Shown: piece by piece, positions 1 through 9,930 of the stretch
Numbering within the stretch: the first letter of the stretch is position 1
Layout: the number at the start of each line of letters is the position of its first letter
Assembly: GCF_016924645.1 (NCBI RefSeq)
Contig: NZ_JAFFJV010000003.1
Location: forward strand, 124,001 to 188,000
DNA from: Rufibacter psychrotolerans
GTDB taxonomy: Bacteria > Bacteroidota > Bacteroidia > Cytophagales > Hymenobacteraceae
Direction of reading: 5' to 3'
DNA length: 64,000 nt
The notes under the pieces: model-generated
Seen by the model: only the letters and a program-made list of their open reading frames with translations
What the model was told of the DNA's origin: nothing
The model's database searches: none
Position numbers and translations under genes: made by a program

Positions 1-254
1 ATGTTCTCAGTGCTTTGCTTTTAAGTGATGCAGGCGGTAAGACCTGAACCGTATTTCAGCAAAGACCGGTAACCGGGGCGGTTTCCCCTACTTGGGTCTC
101 AACAATTTAGCATGCAGCGGCCCGAATGCAGGCACCACCGTCCTCAGGCTGGCTGCTCTGCGCCTGGGCACGCAGACGTGGGGGGAGATTAGACAAACGG
201 AAAGTGCGGGCGCGCAATCAACGGCAAGGTGCAGTTTGGGCTATTCTTTGTCTG
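1..254. other. No gene recognised at left edge
   Basis: This is the 3' flank of the first histidine kinase, which is read on the minus strand. The short open frames here overlap the kinase antisense or lack any recognisable protein character. I see no strong terminator hairpin. Confidence 0.5.
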
Positions 255-2375
255 CTAACGTTTGAAGTACACCCTAAACGTGGAGCCTTTGCCCTTCTCG
301 CTTTCCACCTCTATGTGGCCGCCGGCGTTCTCCACAATGCGTTTTACAATGTAGAGGCCAATGCCGGTCCCTTCCACGTGGTCATGCAGGCGCTTGAACA
401 TGGTAAAGATCTTGGACTTGTCCTCGGGTTTCAGGCCCAAGCCGTTGTCTGAGACCGACAGCACCAGGTAACCCGGCACGGCCTGGGTGGAGATGTGCAC
501 CTGGGGCGTACGGTCTGGCGAGCGGTACTTAAGGGCATTGCTGAACAGGTTGTAGACAACGCTGCGCACGTTCTTGGCCGAAAAATTCACCACCGACTCG
601 GGGGCGTAGTGGGTGATAATCTCGGCGCCGGTGTTCCTGATGGTGTTTTCAAAGTCCAGCTGCACCTCGGCCACCACCTCGGCCAGGTGAATGGGGGCAA
701 TGTCTTCGCCGGCGCCGCGCTGCACCTTGGCAACCTCGGTCAAGTCGGCCACGGCCCGCTTGAAGCGGCCCACCGAGGAGTTCATGAGGCTAAGCACCCG
801 CTGCACCACCTCTTCCTCCCGCACCTGCGGAGGCAGGTACTCCACCAGGGTTTCAATGAGGCCCTCAATGTTGGAGATGGGGGCTTTGAGGTCATGCGAG
901 GCCGAGTACACAAAATTATCCAGATCGGCGTTGATGGCGCGCAGCTCGGTGTTCATGGCTTCAATCTCGTGGCGGGCCTGCACCTGCTCGTTCACGCCAA
1001 TGGCCACGGCAATTACCCCCACAATGTTGCCCCGGCGGTCGCGCATGGGGTGGTACACAAAACTGAAGTAGACGGGCTCCAGCTTGCCACCCCGCTCCAG
1101 CATCACCCTCAGCTCATTGTTCACGTAGGGCACGCCGGTGGTAAGCACCCCGTCCAGCAGCTCTTTGATGCCCTGGTCCTTCACCTCGGGCAAGGCTTGC
1201 AGGATGGGCTTGCCAATCACGTCACCGTGCCGCTTGCCCCACAGCTCGCAGATACCGGGGTTGGCCAGTTCTACCACGTGCTCGGGCCCCCGCAGAATGC
1301 AGATGGCCACGGGTGCCTGCTGGAACAGATCGGTGAGTTCGGCCTGCTGGCGGGCGGCTTCTTCGCGGGCCTGCACGCTGGCCACCGAAGTGGCAATCTG
1401 GCCGGCCAGCAGCTCATGGAAACTCTTGTAATCGGCGTCGTACTCCAGGTCTGGGCTGATGCCCGCCACAAAGAACCCCACCAACTGGTCATGCCCCGGC
1501 CGCAGGATGGGCAGAATGGCGGCCTGGTGCGGCAGCCTAGGGGTGGAGCCGGCGGGCTGCGGGTCTAGCAGGCCCTCCAGGTTGTCTAGCAGCAACATGC
1601 TCCTGGAGGCGGCCACTTCCTGCAGGGGCCACCCTTTTTCGGGGCTCTCCTCGCCTAAACGCACGTGGGTGGCCACGCGGGGCTTTACCTTTCCGGAGGA
1701 GCTGACCAGGTGGGCCTCTGTGCGGGCGCGGTTGAGCAGGTAGATCTGGCTGAACGGAATATCGCTTTCGTTGTGGCCCAGCAGGTTGCAGGTGGCCTGG
1801 CAGGCCTGCTCCAGGCTCTGGATCTGGGGCATGGCATCGGCAATGTCCCGCAGGGTCTTCAGCCGCCGCTGGTTTAAGATAGTGCTGGTGACCTCAGTAC
1901 AGGCACAGAAAACGCCAAACTCCCGGCCCTGGTCATCAAAGGCGGGACTGTAGGAAAAAGTCCAATAGGTTTCCTCCGGGAAGCCTTTCCGCTCCAGGTA
2001 CAGAAGAAGTCCTTCGGCATAGAATGGCTTGCCTCCGGCCAGGATGCTTTCGGCAATGCCGCCAATCTCTTTCCAGATTTCGGCCCAGACCTCCCTGGCC
2101 GGCGCTCCCAGGGCCTGGGGGTGCTTCTTGCCCAAAGCGGGCAGGTAAGGATCGTTGTGGAAGGCGTACAGCTCCTTAGACCACCAGATGAACATAGGAA
2201 AGCCCGAGTGCAGCAGCAGCCGGATGTTGGTTTTCAGGCTTTGGGGCCAGTGCGCGGGGTTTCCCAGCGGGTGCGCGTTCCAGTCATAGGCCCGCATGAG
2301 GGCTCCCATTTCACCGCCCCCCTGAAAAATGTTTAATGCCTCTGCCGAGGGCTCTTGTTTGTGGGGGTGTGTCAT
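255..2375 (-). CDS. PAS-GAF-PAS sensor histidine kinase (orphan)
   Basis: 706 aa, no signal peptide or membrane segment, so probably a cytoplasmic sensor. An N-terminal PAS of the type with PLGNPAHWPQSLK and KHPQALG (about 30-170) is followed by a GAF-like region (about 180-340), a second PAS (about 345-465), a short coiled linker, HisKA with H-box SASHDLKAP (His494), and HATPase with N-box NLFSNALKY (609-617), SDNGLGL (near 643) and GTGIGLY (669-675). It autophosphorylates a histidine and presumably passes phosphate to a response regulator, but none is encoded nearby. The C-terminal half closely resembles the kinase at 51789-54713, suggesting recent paralogy. The ligand is unknown. Confidence 0.9.
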   Translation of the reverse strand: MTHPHKQEPSAEALNIFQGGGEMGALMRAYDWNAHPLGNPAHWPQSLKTNIRLLLHSGFPMFIWWSKELYAFHNDPYLPALGKKHPQALGAPAREVWAEIWKEIGGIAESILAGGKPFYAEGLLLYLERKGFPEETYWTFSYSPAFDDQGREFGVFCACTEVTSTILNQRRLKTLRDIADAMPQIQSLEQACQATCNLLGHNESDIPFSQIYLLNRARTEAHLVSSSGKVKPRVATHVRLGEESPEKGWPLQEVAASRSMLLLDNLEGLLDPQPAGSTPRLPHQAAILPILRPGHDQLVGFFVAGISPDLEYDADYKSFHELLAGQIATSVASVQAREEAARQQAELTDLFQQAPVAICILRGPEHVVELANPGICELWGKRHGDVIGKPILQALPEVKDQGIKELLDGVLTTGVPYVNNELRVMLERGGKLEPVYFSFVYHPMRDRRGNIVGVIAVAIGVNEQVQARHEIEAMNTELRAINADLDNFVYSASHDLKAPISNIEGLIETLVEYLPPQVREEEVVQRVLSLMNSSVGRFKRAVADLTEVAKVQRGAGEDIAPIHLAEVVAEVQLDFENTIRNTGAEIITHYAPESVVNFSAKNVRSVVYNLFSNALKYRSPDRTPQVHISTQAVPGYLVLSVSDNGLGLKPEDKSKIFTMFKRLHDHVEGTGIGLYIVKRIVENAGGHIEVESEKGKGSTFRVYFKR

Positions 2376-2518
2376 AGGGCAATGCTGGGCAATAGTACTG
2401 TGGTGTAGACCGGGTTCTGCAGTGTCTGTCCAAGGAACACCTTACACCGGTCTTACGCATTTCTCAGGCAAATTGTCTAAAAACATGAAAAAGCCAAAAG
2501 GGCCCACTTCTTGTTTTA

Positions 2519-2550
2519 GGGCTCTTTTTACAGAAACGGCCCCAAAAATG
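2519..2550 (+). repeat. Dispersed TTTT/GAAA-GCCCCAAAA motif copy
   Basis: A copy of the roughly 32-nt intergenic motif: a GGGCTCTTTTT arm, then CAGAAACGGCCCCAAAA. It sits between the divergently transcribed kinase and M16 protease genes. Confidence 0.55.
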
Positions 2551-2803
2551 TTTCAACTGGCAGACAAGTATTTGCCCGGGGGCTGCAATTCAAATAGTTA
2601 CATTTCTGAGGCGCTGCATGAAACTCAGCCTGGCCCTGGGGCTCTTCGCCGTGTACCGGTTCTCCCCCACCCTGCTTTTCCTTCTTCTCTGGGGGGGCGT
2701 TTTGCGTGAACTGCCAGGCACAAAAAGCCAATAATTAATTGGAATTTTGCTAAATTATACCAATATTACTCAACAAAGTCCCTCTAACTAAACAAACAGC
2801 CTT

Positions 2804-5797
2804 ATGTCACAGAAGAGAATGCTAGCCCTGTTGCTGGCTGCCGCGCTGAGCACCCAAGCGCAGGCACAAACGCAGAAGAAGGCCACCCCGGCCAAAAAGC
2901 CGGTTTCCACCGCTGCGGCCAAGTCTCAAACAGGCCAGACAAGATTGGTAGAGAAGGTTACCCGCAAGGGAAGTGAACTCATGATTCCGTATGAAAAGTA
3001 CGTGCTGCCCAACGGCCTTACCGTGGTGGTGCACGAAGACCACTCAGACCCCATTGTGCACGTAGACGTGACCTACCACGTGGGTTCGGCCCGCGAGGAA
3101 GTGGGTAAATCTGGTTTCGCGCACTTCTTTGAGCACATGATGTTCCAGGGCTCTGACAACGTGGGCGATGAGCAGCATTTCAAGATTGTGTCCGAAGCCG
3201 GCGGCACCCTGAACGGCACCACCAACCGCGACCGCACCAACTACTTTGAGACGCTCCCCAGCAACCAGCTGGAGACCGCCCTGTGGCTGGAGGCCGACCG
3301 CATGGGCTTTTTGCTGGACGCCGTTACCCAGAAGAAATTTGAGGTGCAGCGCGAGACCGTGAAGAACGAGCGCGGTCAGAACTATGACAACCGGCCGTAC
3401 GGGCTGGTGTACGAGAAAGTGAGCGCCGCTTTATACCCCTACGGGCATCCTTACTCCTGGACTACCATTGGGTACATTGAGGACCTGAACCGCGTAGACG
3501 TGAACGACCTCAAGAACTTCTTCCTGCGTTGGTACGGACCCAACAACGCCACTTTGACCGTGGGTGGTGACGTAACCCCAGAGCAAGTAGTGAAGCTGGC
3601 CGAGAAATACTTCGGCTCCATTCCGCGCGGCCCCGAGGTGAAAAACATGAAACTACCGGCCCCGGTCTTGACCCAGGACCGCTACGTTTCCTATGAAGAC
3701 AACATTCGCTTCCCTATGCTGCAGATGACGTTCCCTACGGTGCCCAACTATCACCCAGACGAAGTTCCCTTAGACGTACTGGCAGAGATTTTGGGCGGCA
3801 GCAAGACCTCTATTCTGTACCAGAACCTCACCAAAACCCAGAAAGCGGTACAAGCCAGCGCCGGGCACCCCTGCTCGGAGCTGGCCGGCGAGTTTACCCT
3901 CAACGTGCTTCCGCTCCCGGGCCACACCCTGGCCGACATGGAGAAGGAGCTGCGCAATGCCCTGCTGGAGTTTGAGAAAAGAGGCGTCACCGATGATGAC
4001 ATTGAGCGCTTCAAGGCCTCTTATGAAGCCAACATCATCAACAGCCTGTCCAGCGTGGCCGGCAAAACCTCTACCCTGGCTTCTTACCAGACCTTCACGG
4101 GCAACCCCAATTACCTGACCAACCAGCTCAAAGCCCACCGTGCCGTGACCAAGGCCGATGTGATGCGCGTGTACAACCAGTACATCAAAGGCAAGCCCGC
4201 CGTGCTCCTGAGCGTGGTGCCCAAGGGCAAACCAGAGATGGTGGCCAAGGCCAATAACTTCACCGTGGACAAAGCGGGTTACAAAGCCCCTACAGACCAG
4301 TACGCCGGCCTTAAGTACGTAAAGGCGAAAGACACCTTTGACCGCAGCAAGCGTCCGGCCGTCGGAGCCGCCCCGTCCATTACCGTGCCGCCGTTCTGGA
4401 AGCAGAACCTGGCCAATGGCATCAAGGTGATCGGCTCCAAGAGCGATGAGGTACCCACCGTGACCCTGCTGTTCACCCTGCAGGGCGGGCACAAGCTGGA
4501 GGCGCATGACCCCTCCAAAGCGGGCATTGCCTCCCTTACCGCGTCCATCATGAACGAAGCCTCAGAGAAGTTCACCGCCGAGGAAATCAGCACCAGACTG
4601 GAGAAAATGGGTTCTTCCATCTCTTTTGGCAGCGGTGCCGAGACTATGACGGTACAGGTGCAAAGCCAGGTGAAGAACCTGGATGCCACGCTGGCCCTGC
4701 TGGAGGAGCGCATGCTGCACCCGCGTTTCGCGCAGGAAGATTTTGACCGCCTCAAGAAACAGCGCTTGGAGGCCATCAAGAACCAGAGCACCCAGCCCAC
4801 CGTCATCGCCAACAACGTGTACAACAAAATGCTGTACGGCGAGGGTCACATCCAGGCCATTCCGGTGATTGGCACCACCCAAACCGTGGAGAGCATCACC
4901 CTGGACGACGTGAAGAAATTCTACCAGAACTACTTCTCACCCAGCGTGACCAACCTGGTGATTGTGGGCGACGTGGAGCAAAACCAGATCATGCCCAAGC
5001 TGGCGTTCCTGAACCAGTGGGCCGCCAAGCCCGTGACCATGCCCACCAACACCAAATGGGCCACCATTGACAAAACCAAGCTGTTTATTGTAGACAAAGA
5101 AAAAGCCGCCCAGTCAGAGATCCGCATTGGGTACATGGCCATGCCGTATGATGCCACCGGCGAGTTCTACAAGGCCAGCCTCATGAACTACGTGCTGGGC
5201 GGGGCTTTCAACAGCCGCATCAACCTGAACCTGCGCGAAGACAAAGGCTACACCTATGGCGCCGGTTCTTACTTCTCCGGCACTGAATCCGCCGGCCCGT
5301 ACACGGCTTACGCCGGGGTGCGCTCCAACGTGTCAGACAGCGCCGTGGTAGAGTTCATGAAAGAGATCAAACGCTTCCGCGAGGAAGGCATCACCGACGA
5401 GGAGTTGGCCTTCATGAAGAGCGCCATCGGGCAGTCCGATGCCCGCAAGTATGAGACCTCGTTCCAGAAAGCTTCGTTCCTGAACAACATGCTGCGCTAC
5501 AACCTGGAGCCCGACTACGTGGCCAAGCAAAACGAGATCCTGCGAAACATCACCAAGGAAGAAATCAACGCGCTGGCCAAGAAGTACCTGCAGGTAGAGA
5601 AAATGAGCATCATGCTGGTAGGCGACAAGGCCGCTATTAAACCCGGCCTGGAGAAACTGGGCTACGAGGTGGTGGAACTGGATCCAGACGGCGCTCCCAT
5701 TGTGGCCAAGGTAGAAGCCCCTCTGGTAGAAGCCGAGCCTAAGAAAACCGAACCCGTAAAAGGCAAAAAATCCAAAAAGCAAGGGCGCATTTTCTAA
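2804..5797 (+). CDS. M16 family zinc metallopeptidase (insulinase-like, two-domain)
   Basis: 997 aa secreted protease. A signal peptide (about 1-22) and a Lys/Ala/Thr-rich linker precede the first M16 half, which carries the inverted zinc motif HFFEH at 107-111 and a distal Glu in the segment around FEVQRETVKNE. The second half (from about 525) lacks HxxEH, as expected for the inactive partner domain in this family, and the length fits a fused two-half M16 protein. It probably degrades peptides in the periplasm or outer envelope. The tail is Lys-rich (GKKSKKQGRIF). A strong terminator follows at once, so it looks monocistronic. Confidence 0.93.
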   Translation: MSQKRMLALLLAAALSTQAQAQTQKKATPAKKPVSTAAAKSQTGQTRLVEKVTRKGSELMIPYEKYVLPNGLTVVVHEDHSDPIVHVDVTYHVGSAREEVGKSGFAHFFEHMMFQGSDNVGDEQHFKIVSEAGGTLNGTTNRDRTNYFETLPSNQLETALWLEADRMGFLLDAVTQKKFEVQRETVKNERGQNYDNRPYGLVYEKVSAALYPYGHPYSWTTIGYIEDLNRVDVNDLKNFFLRWYGPNNATLTVGGDVTPEQVVKLAEKYFGSIPRGPEVKNMKLPAPVLTQDRYVSYEDNIRFPMLQMTFPTVPNYHPDEVPLDVLAEILGGSKTSILYQNLTKTQKAVQASAGHPCSELAGEFTLNVLPLPGHTLADMEKELRNALLEFEKRGVTDDDIERFKASYEANIINSLSSVAGKTSTLASYQTFTGNPNYLTNQLKAHRAVTKADVMRVYNQYIKGKPAVLLSVVPKGKPEMVAKANNFTVDKAGYKAPTDQYAGLKYVKAKDTFDRSKRPAVGAAPSITVPPFWKQNLANGIKVIGSKSDEVPTVTLLFTLQGGHKLEAHDPSKAGIASLTASIMNEASEKFTAEEISTRLEKMGSSISFGSGAETMTVQVQSQVKNLDATLALLEERMLHPRFAQEDFDRLKKQRLEAIKNQSTQPTVIANNVYNKMLYGEGHIQAIPVIGTTQTVESITLDDVKKFYQNYFSPSVTNLVIVGDVEQNQIMPKLAFLNQWAAKPVTMPTNTKWATIDKTKLFIVDKEKAAQSEIRIGYMAMPYDATGEFYKASLMNYVLGGAFNSRINLNLREDKGYTYGAGSYFSGTESAGPYTAYAGVRSNVSDSAVVEFMKEIKRFREEGITDEELAFMKSAIGQSDARKYETSFQKASFLNNMLRYNLEPDYVAKQNEILRNITKEEINALAKKYLQVEKMSIMLVGDKAAIKPGLEKLGYEVVELDPDGAPIVAKVEAPLVEAEPKKTEPVKGKKSKKQGRIF

Positions 5798-5840
5798 GCG
5801 TTTTCACCAAATCTTCCTGAAAACAGGAGGAGTACTTTTA

Positions 5841-5883
5841 GAGGCGTTTCCGGGAAAACACCCCGGAAACGCCTCTATTTTTT
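5841..5883 (+). terminator. Rho-independent terminator after M16 protease
   Basis: A perfect 14-bp stem (GAGGCGTTTCCGGG with its complement) encloses a 7-nt loop and is followed by ATTTTTTG. It lies 44 bases after the stop codon. Confidence 0.85.
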
Positions 5884-6082
5884 GTGCTCTCAGGCACTCT
5901 TAAAGGCCCTCTTCCGCCTCCCAGATACAGGTGAGCAACCAGGCGGTTCCTGTACAGATTTTCTGCCAGCGGTGAGTCGCCGTCAGGTAGTTCTCCTGCG
6001 GCCAGCGGCGGGCGAGGTAAAAAAGACCCGCCCAGGAATATAAACTAATCTATGGCTCTGTCGTTATATAGCAAAACACAAA

Positions 6083-6090
6083 TACATTTG
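6083..6090 (+). promoter_or_regulatory. Probable Bacteroidota -7 box (TACATTTG)
   Basis: TACATTTG matches TAnnTTTG exactly and lies 35 bases before the YceI start codon. A clear TTG at -33 is not visible. Confidence 0.45.
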
Positions 6091-6125
6091 TGCAGCTACA
6101 TTGTTTCATCTTACCCTAAAGAACT

Positions 6126-6791
6126 ATGAAAATCAGAACCATGTGCCTAGCCCTGGTGGCGGGCGTGGCGTTTGCTTCCTGCAACCAGGCTCCCAAAGGC
6201 GACCAGGCCACCATCACCGATGCCCAGCAGGCCGCCAACACCTCGGGTCAGACCTTTGTGGTAGACACCGCCAACTCTGAGGTGAAGTTCACGGGGCACG
6301 GCGTGGGCAAGAACCACCCGGGCACGTTCCAGCTCTCCTCCGGAACGGTAGCCGTGGCCAATGAGCAGATCACGGGCGGCGAGTTTGTCATCAACATCAA
6401 GTCACTGGCCCTAGAAGAGCAGGGAGAGATGTTCCAGACCAAGCTGAAGCCCCACCTGCTGAGCGGCGACTTCTTTGACGCCGAGAAATTCGGGACGGCC
6501 AAATTTGTGATCACCCAGGTGGAGCCGTACAAAGCCAACGGCCAGGACACTTCTCTGGTAGAGGGCGCCAACTTTAGCGTGAGCGGCAACTTCACCCTGA
6601 AAGGCGTGACCAAGAACATCACGTTTCCGGCCCGCATTGAACTGGATGACAATACCCTGGAGGCCGAGGCCAACTTTGACATAGACCGCCGCCAGTGGCA
6701 GATGAACTACGGCAATGACCGAACCCTGGGCGACCAGTTCATTTCTGAAACCGTGAACATTGAACTGGACCTGGCCGCCAAGCGGCAGTAA
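6126..6791 (+). CDS. YceI family lipoprotein
   Basis: 221 aa. The N-terminus is a lipoprotein signal with lipobox FASC (Cys about residue 19). From about residue 40 the protein follows the YceI beta-barrel pattern: FVVDTANSEVKFTGHGVGKNHPGTF at its start, GGEFVINIKSL, the HLLSGDFFDAEKFGTAKF block, GNFTLKGVTKNITFP, and a late segment around IDRRQWQMNYG. YceI proteins bind isoprenoid or other apolar ligands in a lipocalin-like barrel. The ligand here is unknown. It stands alone between a TAnnTTTG box and a good terminator. Confidence 0.92.
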   Translation: MKIRTMCLALVAGVAFASCNQAPKGDQATITDAQQAANTSGQTFVVDTANSEVKFTGHGVGKNHPGTFQLSSGTVAVANEQITGGEFVINIKSLALEEQGEMFQTKLKPHLLSGDFFDAEKFGTAKFVITQVEPYKANGQDTSLVEGANFSVSGNFTLKGVTKNITFPARIELDDNTLEAEANFDIDRRQWQMNYGNDRTLGDQFISETVNIELDLAAKRQ

Positions 6792-6809
6792 CTGCTTCTG
6801 AAGCTCTTT

Positions 6810-6852
6810 CACAGAAAAAGCCCGGGAACCCTGTTTCCGGGCTTTTTCTGTG
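6810..6852. terminator. Terminator after YceI gene
   Basis: CACAGAAAAAGCCCGG pairs with CCGGGCTTTTTCTGTG around a short loop. A- and T-rich flanks let it serve both strands, ending the YceI gene and possibly the convergent lipoprotein gene at 6938. Confidence 0.8.
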
Positions 6853-6937
6853 AAAACAGGGGTAAAACCGCAGGCAGAAGCTTTGCCACCCTTGTGCCGG
6901 GGTACCCCATGGTTGAAACGGTCAAGCGCCTAACACC

Positions 6938-7597
6938 TTACCTGATCAGGTTCTCCTGCTGCATCCGGGCCACGGTGATCTCCCCGAACTTCTCAGAGAA
7001 GCGCTGCAAGCTGGACGGGTTATAGGACTGCGACTGCGCCGACCACAGCAGCTTCTCAGTAGCGGCATCGTAGAGATTGGTCTCTAGGAAATACACTTTG
7101 TCTTCGCGGTAGTACCCGGGGTCATACATCATGGGCCGCCAGTAGGTGTAGTACCCCCGGAACGTGCCGTACCAGGCAAACCGCGTCACGGGCCGGTACA
7201 CCGTGTTGCCCGGCACGTAACGGGTCTCGGTCTCGGTGTTCACCAGCGCCACGGTTAAGATGGCATCGTACTGGTCGCCTTTGATTTTATCCAGGAGGGC
7301 ATCGGCGGTGTTGCCTTCGCCGCGCGTGAGGGCCGGCGGCACCACGTCTATGCTTTTGGCGGCTGTGATGCCGCGCTGCTGCAGTTGGGTCTGAAGCTGC
7401 GCCTCCAGGGTCTGCCGGGCAATGGCATTGTCAGTGAGCGCGGCCACAAGGATTCTGTTGTAGGTAGTGGTGGTCGCCTCGGGGCTCTTCCAGGTTCCGG
7501 TAATCTGGGTAGCGGGTGCGCAGCCCGCCACCAGGGCCATGACCAGCAAGCACATTCCCGTGAGAACCTTCACCTTTGCTAAAATACATCTCTCCAT
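6938..7597 (-). CDS. Lipoprotein of unknown function
   Basis: 219 aa with a hydrophobic leader and lipobox LVAGC (Cys about residue 26). The mature part starts ITGTWKSPEA and has an alternating, small-domain composition with an aromatic Tyr/Trp-rich stretch (about 140-175: FRGYYTYWRPMMYDPGYY). The layout, with conserved early TGTW and a late block ALLDKIKGDQYDAILTVALV, is typical of Bacteroidota outer-membrane lipoproteins with a DUF4136-like fold, but I cannot assign a family firmly. It is convergent with YceI. Confidence 0.75.
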   Translation of the reverse strand: MERCILAKVKVLTGMCLLVMALVAGCAPATQITGTWKSPEATTTTYNRILVAALTDNAIARQTLEAQLQTQLQQRGITAAKSIDVVPPALTRGEGNTADALLDKIKGDQYDAILTVALVNTETETRYVPGNTVYRPVTRFAWYGTFRGYYTYWRPMMYDPGYYREDKVYFLETNLYDAATEKLLWSAQSQSYNPSSLQRFSEKFGEITVARMQQENLIR

Positions 7598-7687
7598 ACT
7601 CCTTCACATTCATTGGGTACAACATGCGGTATGGTTAAAAACGAATGTCCCTGAAATTGGATGCTGTTCTGCCGAGCTTCCCGTTTT

Positions 7688-7720
7688 GCCCCTTTTTTCT
7701 GAAACAGGCTTAAAAACACG
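7688..7720 (+). repeat. Dispersed motif copy
   Basis: GCCCCTTTTTTCTGAAAC followed by AGGCTTAAAAACAC. It lies between two minus-strand genes. Confidence 0.5.
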
Positions 7721-7781
7721 AAAACCGGTGTCCTGGCTCCCGTTTGTGGGCTTGCCTATCTGTAGCAAGGAGTTAAGGGGT

Positions 7782-8720
7782 CTACCGGCCGGCTTCCTGG
7801 GGGCGGGAGTCGCTCCCCTGGGGCAGGGCTAGCGCTTCGCGTACGGCTTTTTCAACGGCCGACCAGGCGGGTGAACTGGGAGCCACCAGGTCAAAATGGC
7901 CCGCCTCTGGCAACAACACCACCTGGGCCTTGCTGCCTTTTACTTCGGCCAGGGCCACAAATTTCTGGGCTTGCTCAACGGGCACAATAGGGTCACGGGC
8001 GCCCTGCACCAACAGCAGGGGCACTTTCAGGGGCAGCAACTGCATGGGCGATGCCTCGGCGTACCGCTCGGGTAATTGCTGGGGCAGGCCCCCCATCAGT
8101 TGCTCCACGGCGGCGTTGCAGCTGCCCTTCTCTGCGCTGTAGCTGGCCAAATCGGTGATGCCCGCCAGGGCCACTGCTCCTGTGATCTTCAGCGGATGCC
8201 GCGAGTACAGCGGGCTGGTCCTGGGCAGTTTGGGCCTCGCGGCGGCCCACAGGGCCAGATGCCCACCCGCCGAATGGCCCAGAACGGCTACTTTCTTCCC
8301 GTTCACGGGATACTGTTTGGCCAGCTCGCGCACAAAGTCCACGGCCTTCCCCACGTCTTGGAAGGTCCCCGGCCAGCCCCCGCCCGGACTGCCCACCCGC
8401 CGAAATTCAATGTTCCAGGTGGCGTAGCCAGCCCGGGTGAGCGCGGCGCTGAGGTGGTTCATGTACCCGTGGTTGTACTGCGAAAGCCAGCACCCGCCGT
8501 GGATGACCACCACCACCGGAAAAGGCCCCTTGCCCGGTGGCACCCGCAACTCACCAAACTGCAGGGAGTCTGGGCCATACATGATGCGCATACCAGCGGC
8601 GGGCGCGGGCGTTTGCACCAGGTCTTGCCAGGTCACCAGTTTCGGCTCCTGATTCTGGGCCCGGAGCGCAGGGGCACATAGCAGAAGAAAGAGGCACAGC
8701 GCCGCGGAGAAAGACTTCAT
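7782..8720 (-). CDS. Secreted alpha/beta hydrolase (esterase/lipase-like)
   Basis: About 312 aa from the start chosen at 8720, which gives a clean signal peptide (MKSFSAALCLFLLLCAPALRAQ). Upstream in-frame ATGs at 8732 and 8816 are possible but would bury the leader. The fold markers are the oxyanion motif VVIHGGCW, the nucleophile elbow GHSAGGH, an acid in LLVQGARDPIVP and a final His in LPEAGHFDL. HGG plus GxSxG is typical of acetyl-esterase or hormone-sensitive-lipase-like enzymes. The substrate is unknown. Confidence 0.88.
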   Translation of the reverse strand: MKSFSAALCLFLLLCAPALRAQNQEPKLVTWQDLVQTPAPAAGMRIMYGPDSLQFGELRVPPGKGPFPVVVVIHGGCWLSQYNHGYMNHLSAALTRAGYATWNIEFRRVGSPGGGWPGTFQDVGKAVDFVRELAKQYPVNGKKVAVLGHSAGGHLALWAAARPKLPRTSPLYSRHPLKITGAVALAGITDLASYSAEKGSCNAAVEQLMGGLPQQLPERYAEASPMQLLPLKVPLLLVQGARDPIVPVEQAQKFVALAEVKGSKAQVVLLPEAGHFDLVAPSSPAWSAVEKAVREALALPQGSDSRPQEAGR

Positions 8721-8871
8721 AACAGCAGGCATAGCGGTAAGGGTTAAACAAACCAGACATAGTTGTCCCAGACGCCAATGGCCCTCCTTGCCGCCGGAGG
8801 GCTGAAGGAAGGCCATTAAATGTGTTGGGTTGGTTCTATAAACGAAAGGACTAAACAGACGTTAGCCCCAG

Positions 8872-9930
8872 CTATAACTTTACTTTTTTCTCCCCGTCGG
8901 CCACGCCCTTCAGGAAAGCAATGAGGCCTTTCATGTAGGTTTGCTGGTCGTCATAGAAGGCCATGTGGCTGCCGTTGGGGCAGTACAGGTAACTGCCGTT
9001 CTGCACCTGGGTGGCCATCCATTGCATGTGTTTGGGGTCCATGGTGTCATGCTCCGCCCCAATGGACAAGGTAGGCACGGAGATGTTCTTGAGGTCGGCC
9101 TTGCGGTCCCACCTGGCCAGTTTGCCTGAGATCCCGAACTCGCTGGGCCCCTGCATGGTCACGTAGAACGACTGGTTCATCTTGGCGAAGGAACGGTTCA
9201 CGGGCTCGGGCCACTCTTGCAGGGGAAGGCGCAGCACGTGCCGGGTGTAGAAGTGCGGCATGAGCAGCTCCATGTACCGGGGGTTCTGGTAATCTTTCCG
9301 GGCCTCAATCTCGCGCACCTGCGCGAGCACCTGCGGGTCCATCTGCTTGGCCAACACCTCCTCGGCGTACTTTCCGTAGTCAATGGCGCTGGCCATCATG
9401 TTGGAGATAATGAGCCCCTTCAGGTTTTGCTGGTACTTGAGCGCGTACTCCATGGCTAGGATTCCGCCCCAGGAATGGCCCAGCAGGTAGAAATTATCGG
9501 TGCCCAGGTTTAGGCCCTTGCGCACCTGCTCCACTTCCTCCACATACCGGGCCAGGTCCCACATGGTGGTGTCCTGCGGGTTGTCTGAGTTTCCGCAGCC
9601 CAGTTGGTCATAGTAGATGAACTCAATGCCTTCGGCGGGCAGGAAGTTTTCCAGGCACTCAAAGTACTCGTGCGTGGCGCCCGGACCGCCGTTCAACAAC
9701 AGCAGCTTGATCTTGGGGTTGTTGCCGATGCGCTTGGTCCAGACGTTGAAAGTGCCTTTCGCCGTCTGGATGGGAATCATCTTCACACCGCCGTCCTGAA
9801 TGCCTTGCTCAGTCTGGGCAAAGTAGTCACTGGTGGGAGTTGCGGCTGTTTCTGCGGTGTTTTTCTGGTTGGAGCAGGAAAACAGAAGGGTGAAGACCAG
9901 CAGGCAAGTGCCTGGTAGAAGTTTGTTCAT
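8872..9930 (-). CDS. Proline iminopeptidase-family alpha/beta hydrolase, lipoprotein
   Basis: 352 aa. The leader ends in LLFSCS, so it is probably a lipoprotein. It shows the proline-iminopeptidase signature LLLNGGPGATHEYFECL, YYDQLGCGNSD, nucleophile GHSWGG (about 167), acid in the segment SIGAEHDTMDP and His in CPNGSHMAFYDD. Family members release N-terminal proline or act on amides and esters of similar shape. The envelope location suggests peptide or amide scavenging. It follows the hydrolase at 7782-8720 on the same strand with about 150 bases between them, so co-transcription is possible. Confidence 0.9.
   Translation of the reverse strand: MNKLLPGTCLLVFTLLFSCSNQKNTAETAATPTSDYFAQTEQGIQDGGVKMIPIQTAKGTFNVWTKRIGNNPKIKLLLLNGGPGATHEYFECLENFLPAEGIEFIYYDQLGCGNSDNPQDTTMWDLARYVEEVEQVRKGLNLGTDNFYLLGHSWGGILAMEYALKYQQNLKGLIISNMMASAIDYGKYAEEVLAKQMDPQVLAQVREIEARKDYQNPRYMELLMPHFYTRHVLRLPLQEWPEPVNRSFAKMNQSFYVTMQGPSEFGISGKLARWDRKADLKNISVPTLSIGAEHDTMDPKHMQWMATQVQNGSYLYCPNGSHMAFYDDQQTYMKGLIAFLKGVADGEKKVKL

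Noticed and set aside
495..1568. 357-aa open frame on the plus strand opposite the first histidine kinase
   Set aside because: Antisense shadow with Gly/His-rich low-complexity composition and no family match that I recognise.
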